64,000 bases of DNA from Paenibacillus catalpae (GTDB lineage Bacteria > Bacillota > Bacilli > Paenibacillales > Paenibacillaceae). The notes beneath the pieces were generated by a model, which worked only from the letters and a program-made list of their open reading frames with translations, made no database searches and was not told where the DNA came from. The position numbers were made by a program, and so were the translations under genes. The first letter of the stretch is position 1; every line of letters starts with the position of its first letter. This document shows positions 52,141 to 60,480 of the stretch, piece after piece. The stretch lies in the NCBI RefSeq assembly GCF_900112695.1, contig NZ_FOMT01000004.1, positions 310,001 through 374,000 of the forward strand, written 5' to 3'.

Positions 52141-53154
52141 ATGAAAGCATTTGTGCTGCATGGCGGATTTGGACTGGACAATGTAAAAGAGGTTGATCTC
52201 CCTGTTCCTTCCCCTGGACCCGGTCAGGTTCTGATTCAAATACAAGCGGTATCTCTGAACTCACGTGATATGGGGGTTATTGACGGATTCTACGAACCCA
52301 ACCGGACTGAGCCGCTTATCCCTGTCTCGGATGGAGTCGGTACGATTATAGCCTTAGGGGATGGCGCGGCGAAGTTCCAAGTCGGAGAACGCGTGAGCGG
52401 GATCTTCACGCAAAGCTGGGTATCTGGGGAGCCTGCACAGGAGAACTGGGTATCCACGCTGGGCAGTCCGCTGGACGGGATGCTTGCCGAGTATGTGGTA
52501 TTGCCGGAGGAAGGACTCGTCCGTATTCCGGAACATTTAACGAATGAGGAAGCGGCAACCTTGGCCTGTGCGGGTGTTACCGCATGGCATGCCATTGCGG
52601 TGGAGGGACAAGTCAAGGCCGGTGACGTCGTTGTTGTGCAAGGAACCGGCGGCGTATCATTATTTGCTCTGCAGTTCGCCAAGCTTCTAGGTGCCCGTGT
52701 CATCATCACATCCAGCAGCGATGAGAAGCTGGAACGGGCGAGGGCGCTTGGGGCCGATTACGGCATCAATTACAGAACAAACCCTGAATGGGATCAGGCT
52801 GTTCTTGCCTATACCCAAGGCCGCGGAGCTGACCACATCGTAGATCTGGGAGGCGCCTCTACGCTGAATCGCTCGATATCCGCCCTGAAGGTTGGCGGAC
52901 AGGTCAGCATCGTTGGCATTTTGTCAGGAGCAGCGGTTGAGGATTTCGCCATCGTTCCCGCCATCATCCGTAAAGCCAGGCTTCAAGCGATCAATGTCGG
53001 CAGCCGGGAAATGTTCGAAAGCATGAATCGCGCCATCGCGCAGCATGCCCTGCATCCTGTCATCGATAGAACCTTCCCATTCGCCAGGTCCCTCGATGCA
53101 TTCCGGTACCTGTCGCAAGGATCTGCATTCGGGAAGATCAGCATTGTTTTCTAA
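52141..53154 (+). CDS. Quinone-oxidoreductase-like medium-chain dehydrogenase
   Basis: A 337-residue MDR protein. GroES-like N-terminal half (KAFVLHGGFGLDNVKEVDLP), then the Rossmann domain with VVVQGTGGVSLFALQFAKLL and an ADHIVDLGGASTL segment. Zinc ligands of classical alcohol dehydrogenases are absent, so it is an NADPH-dependent quinone or enone reductase type. ATG 52141 is chosen over GTG three codons earlier, which would be too close to AAAGGAG. Divergent from HxlR, fitting an electrophile-detoxification pair. Confidence 0.88.
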   Translation: MKAFVLHGGFGLDNVKEVDLPVPSPGPGQVLIQIQAVSLNSRDMGVIDGFYEPNRTEPLIPVSDGVGTIIALGDGAAKFQVGERVSGIFTQSWVSGEPAQENWVSTLGSPLDGMLAEYVVLPEEGLVRIPEHLTNEEAATLACAGVTAWHAIAVEGQVKAGDVVVVQGTGGVSLFALQFAKLLGARVIITSSSDEKLERARALGADYGINYRTNPEWDQAVLAYTQGRGADHIVDLGGASTLNRSISALKVGGQVSIVGILSGAAVEDFAIVPAIIRKARLQAINVGSREMFESMNRAIAQHALHPVIDRTFPFARSLDAFRYLSQGSAFGKISIVF

Positions 53155-53175
53155 AAGATAGAATTCTGACATGCG

Positions 53176-53218
53176 GAAATACACCGTTAACGTCCCTAAG
53201 GACCTCGCGGTGTATTTC
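53176..53218. terminator. Bidirectional terminator
   Basis: GAAATACACCG and CGGTGTATTTC arms with a 21-base loop containing a small inner stem, between convergent genes. Confidence 0.75.
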
Positions 53219-53240
53219 GTTCCCTTGCCTTAAATGAGTC

Positions 53241-54005
53241 TTATAGATGCGACCCGCCGCTTACATCCATGCATTGCCCCGTAATCCAGCGGCTGTCTGA
53301 GGAAGCAAGAAATGCCGCGACATCCGCGATATCCGTAGGATCTCCCCATCTGCCGAAGCTTGAATATTCAGCGCCAAATTTATACCCTGACTCATCCTGC
53401 AGCAACGCCTTATTCATATCTGTGGCGATAAAACCGGGCTGGAGAGCATTAACGGTAATCCCGCGTGGAGCAAGCTGCGTAGATAAAGATAACGTAAGCG
53501 TATTGATGGCCCCTTTGGTCATACTGTAAGCCGCAACCCCGGGCAGGGAAATCCTCGTTGTAGCAGAGGACAAGTTTATAATCCTGCCGTTGTCTCTTAG
53601 GCGGGGCAACGCTTGCTGAATGAGGAAGAAAGGAGCCTTTACGTTGGTATTCATCACATGGTCGAAGGCATCCTCTGTTGTCTCCTCGATAGCAGCAACA
53701 AGCCCCACGCCTGCATTATTAACGAGAATATCAAATTGCCTCTCGCCCGTGCGCTGCTCCAAGGCCAGATCCAATTCCTCATACAGCTTAGCGGCGCTGG
53801 CAGCCGTTCCAAGCTCCTGCCAAATTGAAAAAGCTTTCCCTCCGTGCTGCTCGATTTGCCGTACAACATCAGCCGCCGCATCCGGATTAGCACCATAGTG
53901 AACCGCTACCAAAGCTCCCTCCGTGGCAAGTCTCAGCGCAATAGCACGGCCAATCCCCCTGCTTGCACCCGTAACCAACGCAATTTTCCCATTTAATCTA
54001 CTCAT
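53241..54005 (-). CDS. SDR family oxidoreductase (FabG-like)
   Basis: A 254-residue short-chain dehydrogenase. ALVTGASRGIGRAIALRLA binds NAD(P); NNAGVGL, a Ser in NLSSATTRISLPG and the YSMTKGA Tyr-Lys pair form the active site; NALQPGFIATDM follows. FabG-like in sequence, but no fatty-acid synthesis genes are near, so its substrate is open. GGAGGAG precedes the ATG by 11 bases. Confidence 0.9.
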   Translation of the reverse strand: MSRLNGKIALVTGASRGIGRAIALRLATEGALVAVHYGANPDAAADVVRQIEQHGGKAFSIWQELGTAASAAKLYEELDLALEQRTGERQFDILVNNAGVGLVAAIEETTEDAFDHVMNTNVKAPFFLIQQALPRLRDNGRIINLSSATTRISLPGVAAYSMTKGAINTLTLSLSTQLAPRGITVNALQPGFIATDMNKALLQDESGYKFGAEYSSFGRWGDPTDIADVAAFLASSDSRWITGQCMDVSGGSHL

Positions 54006-54185
54006 GCTCTGTTCAACTCCTCCTGTTTTTTACACTTTTAGTTGTATCATAGGAGCAGTTTTGTAATGTTGCTGTCTCATTTTTATACGCTCGGAATAAC
54101 GCCTGATTATGGAAATAGACAGGAGTTTCTGTCTCGGCCAGCGAATCTATACAAAATCAACCAAAACTATAGATTGGAGCCCATC

Positions 54186-54947
54186 ATGTCATTTCCCGTC
54201 TGGATTAATCTTGGTTTTGTTAAGCTGCATCCGCATGCGGTATTTGAAACACTCGCTTATTTTATCGGCTTCCGGGTGTACCTCTACACAAGGAGCAAGG
54301 ATAAAATTCCGATCGTGCAGGGCATGTGGGTAATCGTTGGCGCCATACTGGGTGCTGCTGTCGGGTCCAAGCTGCTGTACTGGTTCGAGGATCCTCGGCT
54401 GACACTTGAGAACTGGAACAGCTACACCTATCTCATGGAGGGCAAAACAATCGTCGGCGGACTGCTGGGCGGACTAATTGGCGTTGAATGGACGAAGAAA
54501 CGGATCGGCTATTCCCGCTCCACGGGTGATGATATGGCATTGCCCCTTATCGTCGGCATGGTGATCGGACGGATCGGCTGCTTCCTGACCGGCCTTGACG
54601 ATCATACCTACGGCGTGGCGACAACCTGGATGACGGGGATTGATTTCGGCGACGGCGTCCTGCGCCATCCGACACAGCTGTATGAGATTGCGTTCCTGCT
54701 TCTGCTTGGGGGCCTCCTCTACCGTTGGAAGTCAACGGGCAGCTTGCCTGACGGGGCGATATTCCAGATGTTTATGACTGGTTATCTGTTGTTCCGTTTC
54801 GCCATTGATTTCATCAAGCCAACACCGCACTTCTATCTCGGGCTGAACAATATTCAGCTCGCCTGTATCGCCGGCCTGATCTATTACTTTGTTCTTATAT
54901 CCAAGTGGCTGGTGTTGCCGCAACGCTCACATAGAAAGGAACGATAA
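54186..54947 (+). CDS. Lgt-like (prolipoprotein diacylglyceryl transferase family) membrane protein
   Basis: A 253-residue protein with about seven helices and the Lgt layout: FETLAYFIGFRVYLYTRSKD, GGLLGGLIGVEWTKKRIGYS, then the signature GRIGCFLTGLDDHTYG and RHPTQLYE, and a late RFAIDFIKPTP. In housekeeping Lgt the signature reads GRxGNFxNxE; here the essential Asn position is Cys and the following residues differ, so it is a paralogue with possibly a different lipid or acceptor. The open frame extends 48 codons upstream, but ATG 54186 has GGAG 6 bases before it and fits the family. It begins the operon with the Tes-like radical SAM gene 2 bp downstream. Confidence 0.85.
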   Translation: MSFPVWINLGFVKLHPHAVFETLAYFIGFRVYLYTRSKDKIPIVQGMWVIVGAILGAAVGSKLLYWFEDPRLTLENWNSYTYLMEGKTIVGGLLGGLIGVEWTKKRIGYSRSTGDDMALPLIVGMVIGRIGCFLTGLDDHTYGVATTWMTGIDFGDGVLRHPTQLYEIAFLLLLGGLLYRWKSTGSLPDGAIFQMFMTGYLLFRFAIDFIKPTPHFYLGLNNIQLACIAGLIYYFVLISKWLVLPQRSHRKER

Positions 54948-54949
54948 CG

Positions 54950-56392
54950 ATGACAACCAAAAACAGACCCTATATTTTCTACGAGCTGACGAACAGTGTA
55001 TGCTCCAAATGTTTGCGCAAGGTTGAAGCGAAGGTCATCATTGAAGATAATCAGGTATTCCTTTTGAAATATTGCGGACAGCACGGACGGGAAAAAGTAT
55101 TGATCGCAAGCGATGCGGACTATTACAAAAAATGCCGGGAGTTTCTAAAGCCTGCCGAAATGCCGGAGGTTTGGAACACCCCGATCCGATACGGCTGTCC
55201 CTACGATTGCGGACTATGCCCCGACCATGAGCAGCACAGCTGCCTGACGCTGCTGGAGATTACGGAACGCTGCAACCTGCAATGCCCGATCTGCTACGCG
55301 GAGTCCTCCCCTCATGCAGGCTCCTACCGGTCCCTTGAGCAGATCGAGTTCATGCTGGATGCCATCGTCCGCAACGAAGGCGAGCCGGACATCGTCCAGA
55401 TCAGCGGCGGCGAGCCAACAATCCACCCGCAGTTCTTTGAAATTCTGGATCTTGTCAAAAGCAAGCCGATCAAGCATGTCATGGTCAACACGAATGGCCT
55501 GCGTATAGCCCAGGACCGAAAATTTGCCGAGCGGCTGGCCTCCTATATGCCGGGATTTGAAATCTATCTGCAGTTCGACAGCTTCGAGGAAGAGACGCTT
55601 AAGGAGCTTCGGGGAGTTGATCTGCGTGACGTGCGCCGCCGGGCGCTGGAGCATTTGAACGAGTTCAATATATCGACCACACTGGTCGTTACCCTCAAGA
55701 AAGGCCTCAACGATCATGAGATTGGCGACATTATTCAGTTCGGTCTGAAGCAGCGTGCGGTGCGAGGCGTAACGTTCCAGCCGATCCAGGCAGCGGGAAG
55801 ACTGGAGGATTTCGACCCCGCCAAAGATCGTCTGACTCTTAGCGAGGTACGCCAGAGCATCATTGATCAGTCGGGTATTTTCCGTCCGGAAGATATGATA
55901 CCGGTACCTTGCCATCCGGATTGCCTTGCGATGGGCTACGCGCTGAAGCTTGGCGGACAGGCCATCCCGTTAACCGGGTTAATTGATCCTCAGATTCTGC
56001 TCGACGGCGGCCGCAATACGATCGTGTTCGAGCAGGATGAGACGCTGAAGTCGCGTATCTTCGAGCTGTTCTCGACAGCGCATTCTCCAGCCTCCTCGGC
56101 CCTTTCACTGAAGAGCCTGCTGTGCTGCCTGCCGCTCGTTTCCGTGCCGGAGCATATCAGCTACGATAATGTCTTCCGGGTCATCATCATGCAGTTCCTT
56201 GACCCGTACAACTTCGATGTACGCTCCGTCAAGAAATCCTGCGTGCACATTGCGCATCCGGACGGAAGAATTATTCCATTCGATACATACAATATGTTCT
56301 ACCGGACAGCAGAGCAGGAGAAGAAGCTGGCCGAGCTGAGAGAAGAATTCGATAAACATCCGGGAGGGAAGGTTTATGACTGGAGTCAATAA
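54950..56392 (+). CDS. Radical SAM enzyme of the Tes (tetraether lipid synthase)-like family
   Basis: A 480-residue radical SAM protein. An N-terminal cysteine knuckle (C18, C21, C42) is followed by GCPYDCGLCPDHEQHSC (C83, C87, C90, C98) and the SAM-cluster motif CNLQCPIC (C108-x3-C112-x2-C115), then ISGGEPTIHPQ and NTNGLRI. This triple-cluster arrangement is that of archaeal Tes (MJ0619 type), which joins lipid tails by carbon-carbon bonds. A bacterial member could couple or modify fatty-acyl chains; that is inference. Start behind AAAGGAACG, 2 bp after the Lgt-like gene. Confidence 0.87.
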   Translation: MTTKNRPYIFYELTNSVCSKCLRKVEAKVIIEDNQVFLLKYCGQHGREKVLIASDADYYKKCREFLKPAEMPEVWNTPIRYGCPYDCGLCPDHEQHSCLTLLEITERCNLQCPICYAESSPHAGSYRSLEQIEFMLDAIVRNEGEPDIVQISGGEPTIHPQFFEILDLVKSKPIKHVMVNTNGLRIAQDRKFAERLASYMPGFEIYLQFDSFEEETLKELRGVDLRDVRRRALEHLNEFNISTTLVVTLKKGLNDHEIGDIIQFGLKQRAVRGVTFQPIQAAGRLEDFDPAKDRLTLSEVRQSIIDQSGIFRPEDMIPVPCHPDCLAMGYALKLGGQAIPLTGLIDPQILLDGGRNTIVFEQDETLKSRIFELFSTAHSPASSALSLKSLLCCLPLVSVPEHISYDNVFRVIIMQFLDPYNFDVRSVKKSCVHIAHPDGRIIPFDTYNMFYRTAEQEKKLAELREEFDKHPGGKVYDWSQ

Positions 56393-56690
56393 CGGGGATA
56401 ACAACCAGCCAAGCAGCCGGAACAAGTCGCCATACGAAAAATCGCCGCATCATGTAAGGCAGGTCTTTCTCGGAATCGGGTTATTGGCCGTGCTGCATTG
56501 CCTGCTGTTTCTTTTTCCAATCGGCTTCTTCTTGATTGGCATCGCGCAGATTGTCTATCTGCTTCCGGCCATCCTGATTTTCAATAAAAAAACCGGCATC
56601 GTGCAAGGCCTCCTGATCGGGGCGGGCATTACCTTTCTCGTTAACGCAGCGTGCTTTGGTCTCCTCGTCAGCGGCAATTTGTCGTTGTAA
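56376..56690 (+). CDS. Small membrane protein, third gene of the Lgt-like/Tes-like operon
   Basis: A 104-residue protein of unknown family. A polar, Asn/Ser/Pro-rich ~27-residue N terminus precedes two to three hydrophobic segments (about residues 30-48, 50-70 and 76-98). It starts inside the end of the radical SAM gene (17-bp overlap) behind GGGAGGGAAGG, so it is translationally coupled to it and probably serves the same lipid-related process. Confidence 0.75.
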   Translation: MTGVNNGDNNQPSSRNKSPYEKSPHHVRQVFLGIGLLAVLHCLLFLFPIGFFLIGIAQIVYLLPAILIFNKKTGIVQGLLIGAGITFLVNAACFGLLVSGNLSL

Positions 56691-56847
56691 GTGACATTTA
56701 CCTATATGCCGAATAGCTTAACGTAAGAGGCATTATTCATGACGAGGAGAATGTGACAAGGCACCAGCTTCCTAAGACGCCATGTTCGGCAGCCACCGCT
56801 GCTCCTGCGGAATAGCTTATAATCATGCGAATTTATTACATTAAAAG

Positions 56848-56885
56848 AAAGGCCGGGAACCTCCGCATAGGAGATTCCCGGCCTT
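56848..56885. terminator. Bidirectional terminator hairpin
   Basis: AAAGGCCGGGAACCTCC, GCATA, GGAGATTCCCGGCCTTT, between convergent genes; same family as the 51613 hairpin with one mismatch in the stem. Confidence 0.85.
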
Positions 56886-56953
56886 TGTTGATAACAAACG
56901 CTTATCCTTAAGACCTTGCTGCAAGGGTGCTAATGCGTTCATCAATCTCGCCG

Positions 56954-58282
56954 TCAATATGGCAGCTTTATAATAAATGTCGTTCCCTGATGAAGCTGAC
57001 TTTCCACCTCAATCGTACCCCCGTGAGACAGTACGAACTGCTTCGCAATGGCGAGTCCCAGGCCCGTTCCTCCGCCGTCTCTTGTCCGGGCTTCATCGGT
57101 GCGGTAGAACCGGTCGAATAAATGCGGCAGATGCTCGGGAGAAATACCTGTACCTGAATCCTGCACAATCATAGATAGATATTGGCGGCTGTCATTTTGC
57201 ATACGGACGCTTATCGTTCCATGACTTGGCGTATGCCGGATAGCATTCGTAAGCAAATTCATAAGAACCTGCTTGATGCGGTCAGGATCAACCTGCAAGG
57301 TCGTCTGATCCGCGTTGACCTCCAATTGGAGTGAAATTTCTTTATCCTCGGCTAACGGTTCTATTGCCTGACAAATCCGCTTCGAAAGCTCGGCCAGATC
57401 CACTTCTGTTTGATTTAATTGCAATTTGCCTGCTTCCGCTAAGGATAAGGTTCTTAAATCTTCGACTAATTGATTCAATCGGATAAGTTCATCTTGAATC
57501 GGCAGGAACGTCTCCGGGGGAACCGGCTGACCCTGCTGCTGCAAATGATCCAGCTTCCCGCTAACGATCGTAAGAGGAGTTCTTAGCTCATGGGCAATAT
57601 CCGCCGTAAGATTCCGACGCACCTCCTCTGCCTTCTCCAGCTTCACCGACATCTCATTGAAGGCATCCGCTATTTCCCCGTATTCATCCTGTGCCTTCAC
57701 ATGAGCCTGTACGCCAAGCTCACCTTTCCCTAACTGTTCTATCGCCGGAAGCAGTACTCTTAAAGGAGAAGAGAGCCACCTGGATAATTGATAGGCAATA
57801 ACAAGAGAAATAAGAATAAGCAGCGTTCCGCTTCCGATTAAGACAAAGATGACGGAGATCGGAATGCCAATCATAATTTTATTAAAATTCGCCACATCCG
57901 GGTCGTAATAATACAATTGCCCTACGGTGTTGCCGTCTATCGCAATAGATCTTTTCACACCCAGACGGGTGATCAGCCTTTCTTGCATATCCCCTTGCTT
58001 CAAGACAACCTGCTTATCTTTACTCCTGATGAGGATCCCCGGGCTTTCCCGGTCAATATCCTTCAAAAGATCGGTTTGAGCGAGGCCATCCCAGGATTGT
58101 TCATGGTCCAAATAATAGTTCGTTAATTGGCTCATGAGAGAAGCAACCTCCTTCTGCCGCGCTTCATGAATCCCGGCATCGATGGCTTTTGTCACCACAA
58201 AATGAGTCATCGAGATAAATATAAGGCTAATCCCCGTTATAGCTAAAGCCATCGTGAGGAAAATTTTTCGGTGGAACCTCAT
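56954..58282 (-). CDS. HAMP-domain sensor histidine kinase
   Basis: A 442-residue kinase. TM1 at ~7-29, an extracytoplasmic sensor of ~130 residues, TM2 at ~155-178, HAMP (~180-232), then DIAHELRTPLTIVSGKLDHL (phosphoacceptor His), NLLTNAIRHT (N box), DSGTGISPEHLPHLFDRFYR and GGGTGLGLAIAKQF. Its ATG overlaps the stop of the response regulator (ATGA), with GGGGGG upstream. The signal is unknown; cell-envelope stress is common for this type. Confidence 0.92.
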   Translation of the reverse strand: MRFHRKIFLTMALAITGISLIFISMTHFVVTKAIDAGIHEARQKEVASLMSQLTNYYLDHEQSWDGLAQTDLLKDIDRESPGILIRSKDKQVVLKQGDMQERLITRLGVKRSIAIDGNTVGQLYYYDPDVANFNKIMIGIPISVIFVLIGSGTLLILISLVIAYQLSRWLSSPLRVLLPAIEQLGKGELGVQAHVKAQDEYGEIADAFNEMSVKLEKAEEVRRNLTADIAHELRTPLTIVSGKLDHLQQQGQPVPPETFLPIQDELIRLNQLVEDLRTLSLAEAGKLQLNQTEVDLAELSKRICQAIEPLAEDKEISLQLEVNADQTTLQVDPDRIKQVLMNLLTNAIRHTPSHGTISVRMQNDSRQYLSMIVQDSGTGISPEHLPHLFDRFYRTDEARTRDGGGTGLGLAIAKQFVLSHGGTIEVESQLHQGTTFIIKLPY

Positions 58283-58965
58283 GACTGCCCCCCGAACCGG
58301 TATCCAAACCCGTAAACCGTCTGAATATATTTCGGATTCGATATATCGTCCTCTATCTTTTTCCGGAGCCGGCTGATATGGGCATCTACCGTTCTCTCCA
58401 CATTCAGAAAGTCATCATCGAGCGCAGCCTTCAACAGCTGAAGACGGCTGTAGACGATGCCCGGCTTCACCGCGAGCGTCAGTAAAAGCTTGAATTCGGT
58501 AGGCGTCATACTGATCTCTGCCCCTTGCTTCCAGACCCGGCATTGTGAGCTGGAGATCACCAGATCATCCCTCACCAACTGCTCATCCGCTGCAGGACTC
58601 CCCTGCAATCTTCGTAAAACAGAGCGAATCCGGGCAAGCAATTCCCTTAACGAGAATGGCTTGGTCATGTAATCATCCGCACCTACTTCAAGCCCGATAA
58701 TCTTGTCCATCTCGTCTGTTTTCGCGGTAACCATAATAATGCCCACCTGGCTTCTTTTCCGTAATTCTCGGCATACATCCAGTCCGTTCATCTCTGGCAT
58801 CATCCAGTCCAGCACCACTAATGCCGGTTTTACAGCAACCGCTTTCGATAATGCCTCCTGCCCGTTCCTTGCCGTAAACACCTGAAAGCCTTCATGAATT
58901 AGAAACGAACTCATAAATTCAAGAACCTTTTCTTCATCATCCACTAATAATAGGGTTTCAGCCAC
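58279..58965 (-). CDS. OmpR-type response regulator
   Basis: A 228-residue regulator. Receiver: VDDEEKVLEFM, phosphoacceptor Asp in VVLDWMMPEMNG, Lys in DDYMTKPFSLREL. DNA-binding winged helix at ~130-225: MTPTEFKLLLTL, NVERTVDAHISRLRKKIEDD, IQTVYGFGYRF. The start is GTG 58965 (AGAGGAGG upstream); a longer frame adds 11 basic residues. It works with the kinase encoded next and faces a divergent membrane-protein operon that may be its target. Confidence 0.9.
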   Translation of the reverse strand: MAETLLLVDDEEKVLEFMSSFLIHEGFQVFTARNGQEALSKAVAVKPALVVLDWMMPEMNGLDVCRELRKRSQVGIIMVTAKTDEMDKIIGLEVGADDYMTKPFSLRELLARIRSVLRRLQGSPAADEQLVRDDLVISSSQCRVWKQGAEISMTPTEFKLLLTLAVKPGIVYSRLQLLKAALDDDFLNVERTVDAHISRLRKKIEDDISNPKYIQTVYGFGYRFGGQS

Positions 58966-59173
58966 TGCTTTGCTGCCTCCTCTTCTCCTTTTCACCAACC
59001 ATCATAACGACATTATATCCGGAAAATCTCATCCGAATTGCAATCGTACCGTAATCGCAAAGCATCGTCACAAGATCACAACATTTCTTTGCTAATGTAG
59101 AGCTTGCCGGTTCGTATTGCAGATTCAAAGCTGCGGACTAGGCGGAATTTTCAAGGCGGAGGGCAGATATTTA

Positions 59174-59698
59174 ATGGCATATAGACTTAGTCAAAAGAAG
59201 AAACAATTATTAGTCGCTATACATGTGATTGCGGTTGCGTCGTGGATTGGCGGAACGCTGGGGATGCTGCTGCTAGGCCTTTATTTGAAAAGCGCCGTAA
59301 ACGGAGAGCAGCTTGCTTATACCTTAAGCAGTATGGAGGTGATCGACGAGAACCTGCTGAAATATCCGGCATTGTTGACTCTGCTGACCGGCATCCTGTT
59401 ATCGGTATGGACGCAGTGGGGTCTCGTGAAGCATTACTGGGTGACAATCAAGCTGGGCCTCACTATCGTCACCATTATGATTGGCATCTTGTTTCTGGAC
59501 AATTGGACCGCGTCTTTGGCGGACATGATCTCGGAGATGGGCTTTGCAACCTTGCAGAACGAAACCTTCCAGACGACCTGGCTGTCCATCATTATCACGG
59601 CTAGTTTTAATTTATTATGTCTTCTCCTCATGGTTTTCATTACTTATTTCAAACCATTCGGGAAGATCAAGCGGAGACAAATCAAACCGGAGAGGAAC
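59174..59698 (+). CDS. DUF2269-like integral membrane protein
   Basis: A 174-residue protein with four predicted helices: VAIHVIAVASWIGGTLGMLL, YPALLTLLTGILLSVW, YWVTIKLGLTIVTIMIGILF and SIIITASFNLLCLLLMVFIT, with His in the first helix as in DUF2269 or CopD-like proteins. Start ATG 59174 behind GGCGGAGGG. It is divergent from the OmpR-type regulator. Function unknown. Confidence 0.75.
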
Positions 59699-59718
59699 TG
59701 ATTACTCGTGCTGCATGG

Positions 59719-59952
59719 ATGATGATCGTCCTGATCAAAAAAGTCCCGAGCCCTGTTACGATTCTTGTCTTTGCGGGCTTAAGTTATGCCTTGTTCGCTA
59801 TTGTGCTAAGCGGTATCCTGTACCCTATTCTTGACGGCGAATTACGCGGCCCTCAGACGAATCCGCTGGCGGTTGTCAGCGTCTTTGCAACAAATGCAAT
59901 ATGGGGTCTCCTTGTTGGAGCAATAGCTAAAGCGCTTAGCCGCAGCAGTTAG
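59719..59952 (+). CDS. Small two-helix membrane protein
   Basis: A ~77-residue protein with two hydrophobic segments (VTILVFAGLSYALFAIVLSG and AVVSVFATNAIWGLLVGAIA) joined by an ILDGELRGPQTNPL loop. The start is uncertain: the frame is open upstream to 59617, and the nearest ribosome binding site (GGAGAGG) is about 20 bases before ATG 59719. It follows the DUF2269-like gene directly and ends at a terminator. No family recognised. Confidence 0.6.
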   Translation: MMIVLIKKVPSPVTILVFAGLSYALFAIVLSGILYPILDGELRGPQTNPLAVVSVFATNAIWGLLVGAIAKALSRSS

Positions 59953-59955
59953 CAC

Positions 59956-59992
59956 AAAGAAACGACCACTTCTAGAGAGTGGCCGTTTCTTT
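59956..59992. terminator. Bidirectional terminator
   Basis: AAAGAAACG-A-CCACT, loop, AGTGG-C-CGTTTCTTT between convergent genes. Confidence 0.9.
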
Positions 59993-59999
59993 GCCGCGC

Positions 60000-60476
60000 T
60001 TAGTCCCAAGTCTGTTCCAGCTTATCCGAGTAAAATAAAATGGCCTTTTTGTACATCTGAATACCATTGTCGCTGCTTGTCTCCGCTAGCTGCTTCAGTA
60101 AGATTTCCATCGCATCGCAATAGGCTTGCTGATTAAATCGGACCATCGCATAGAACACTTGGAATTCCCTTCGTTCGGGAAATTCTCTAATGGCTTCTAT
60201 GAAGATCGATTGTGCCTCCTCATACATGCCTAGAGTCCGATAGGTGCTGCCTAAACCAAGTAAGGCCCCTTGCCGTTCCTCCCCTGGTAAGCCTAACTCC
60301 AGAGCTTTCTTATAATAAGGTACCGCTTCCCTTTCCAATCCCATAGCATCATGAACCCAAGCGCACTGATACCATACCGATGAATGATTCGGATCCAGCT
60401 TAACTAGCTGAAGTAATAAAGCTTTGGCTTCTTCGTATTGTCCCGATTCCCTTAATTGGATGGCTTTATCAAGCAC
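60000..60476 (-). CDS. Tetratricopeptide repeat protein
   Basis: A 158-residue protein of about three to four TPR units: KAIQLRESGQYEEAKALLLQ, SVWYQCAWVHDAMGLEREAV, ALLGLGSTYRTLGMYEEAQS and a C-terminal YKKAILFYSDKL. Family members in bacilli start just before DKAIQLRESG, which agrees with GTG 60476 four bases after the SMP-30 stop (GGGCGG upstream); a longer in-frame start overlaps that gene. A protein-interaction scaffold of unknown partner. Confidence 0.82.
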   Translation of the reverse strand: MLDKAIQLRESGQYEEAKALLLQLVKLDPNHSSVWYQCAWVHDAMGLEREAVPYYKKALELGLPGEERQGALLGLGSTYRTLGMYEEAQSIFIEAIREFPERREFQVFYAMVRFNQQAYCDAMEILLKQLAETSSDNGIQMYKKAILFYSDKLEQTWD

Positions 60477-60480
60477 GTAA

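Noticed and set aside
54950-56392. Radical SAM protein as the maturase for the 6.2-7.6 kb sulfatase
   Set aside because: The cysteine layout and GCPYDCGLCPDHEQHSC motif are those of the Tes-like family, not of sulfatase maturases, and the genes are 47 kb apart.
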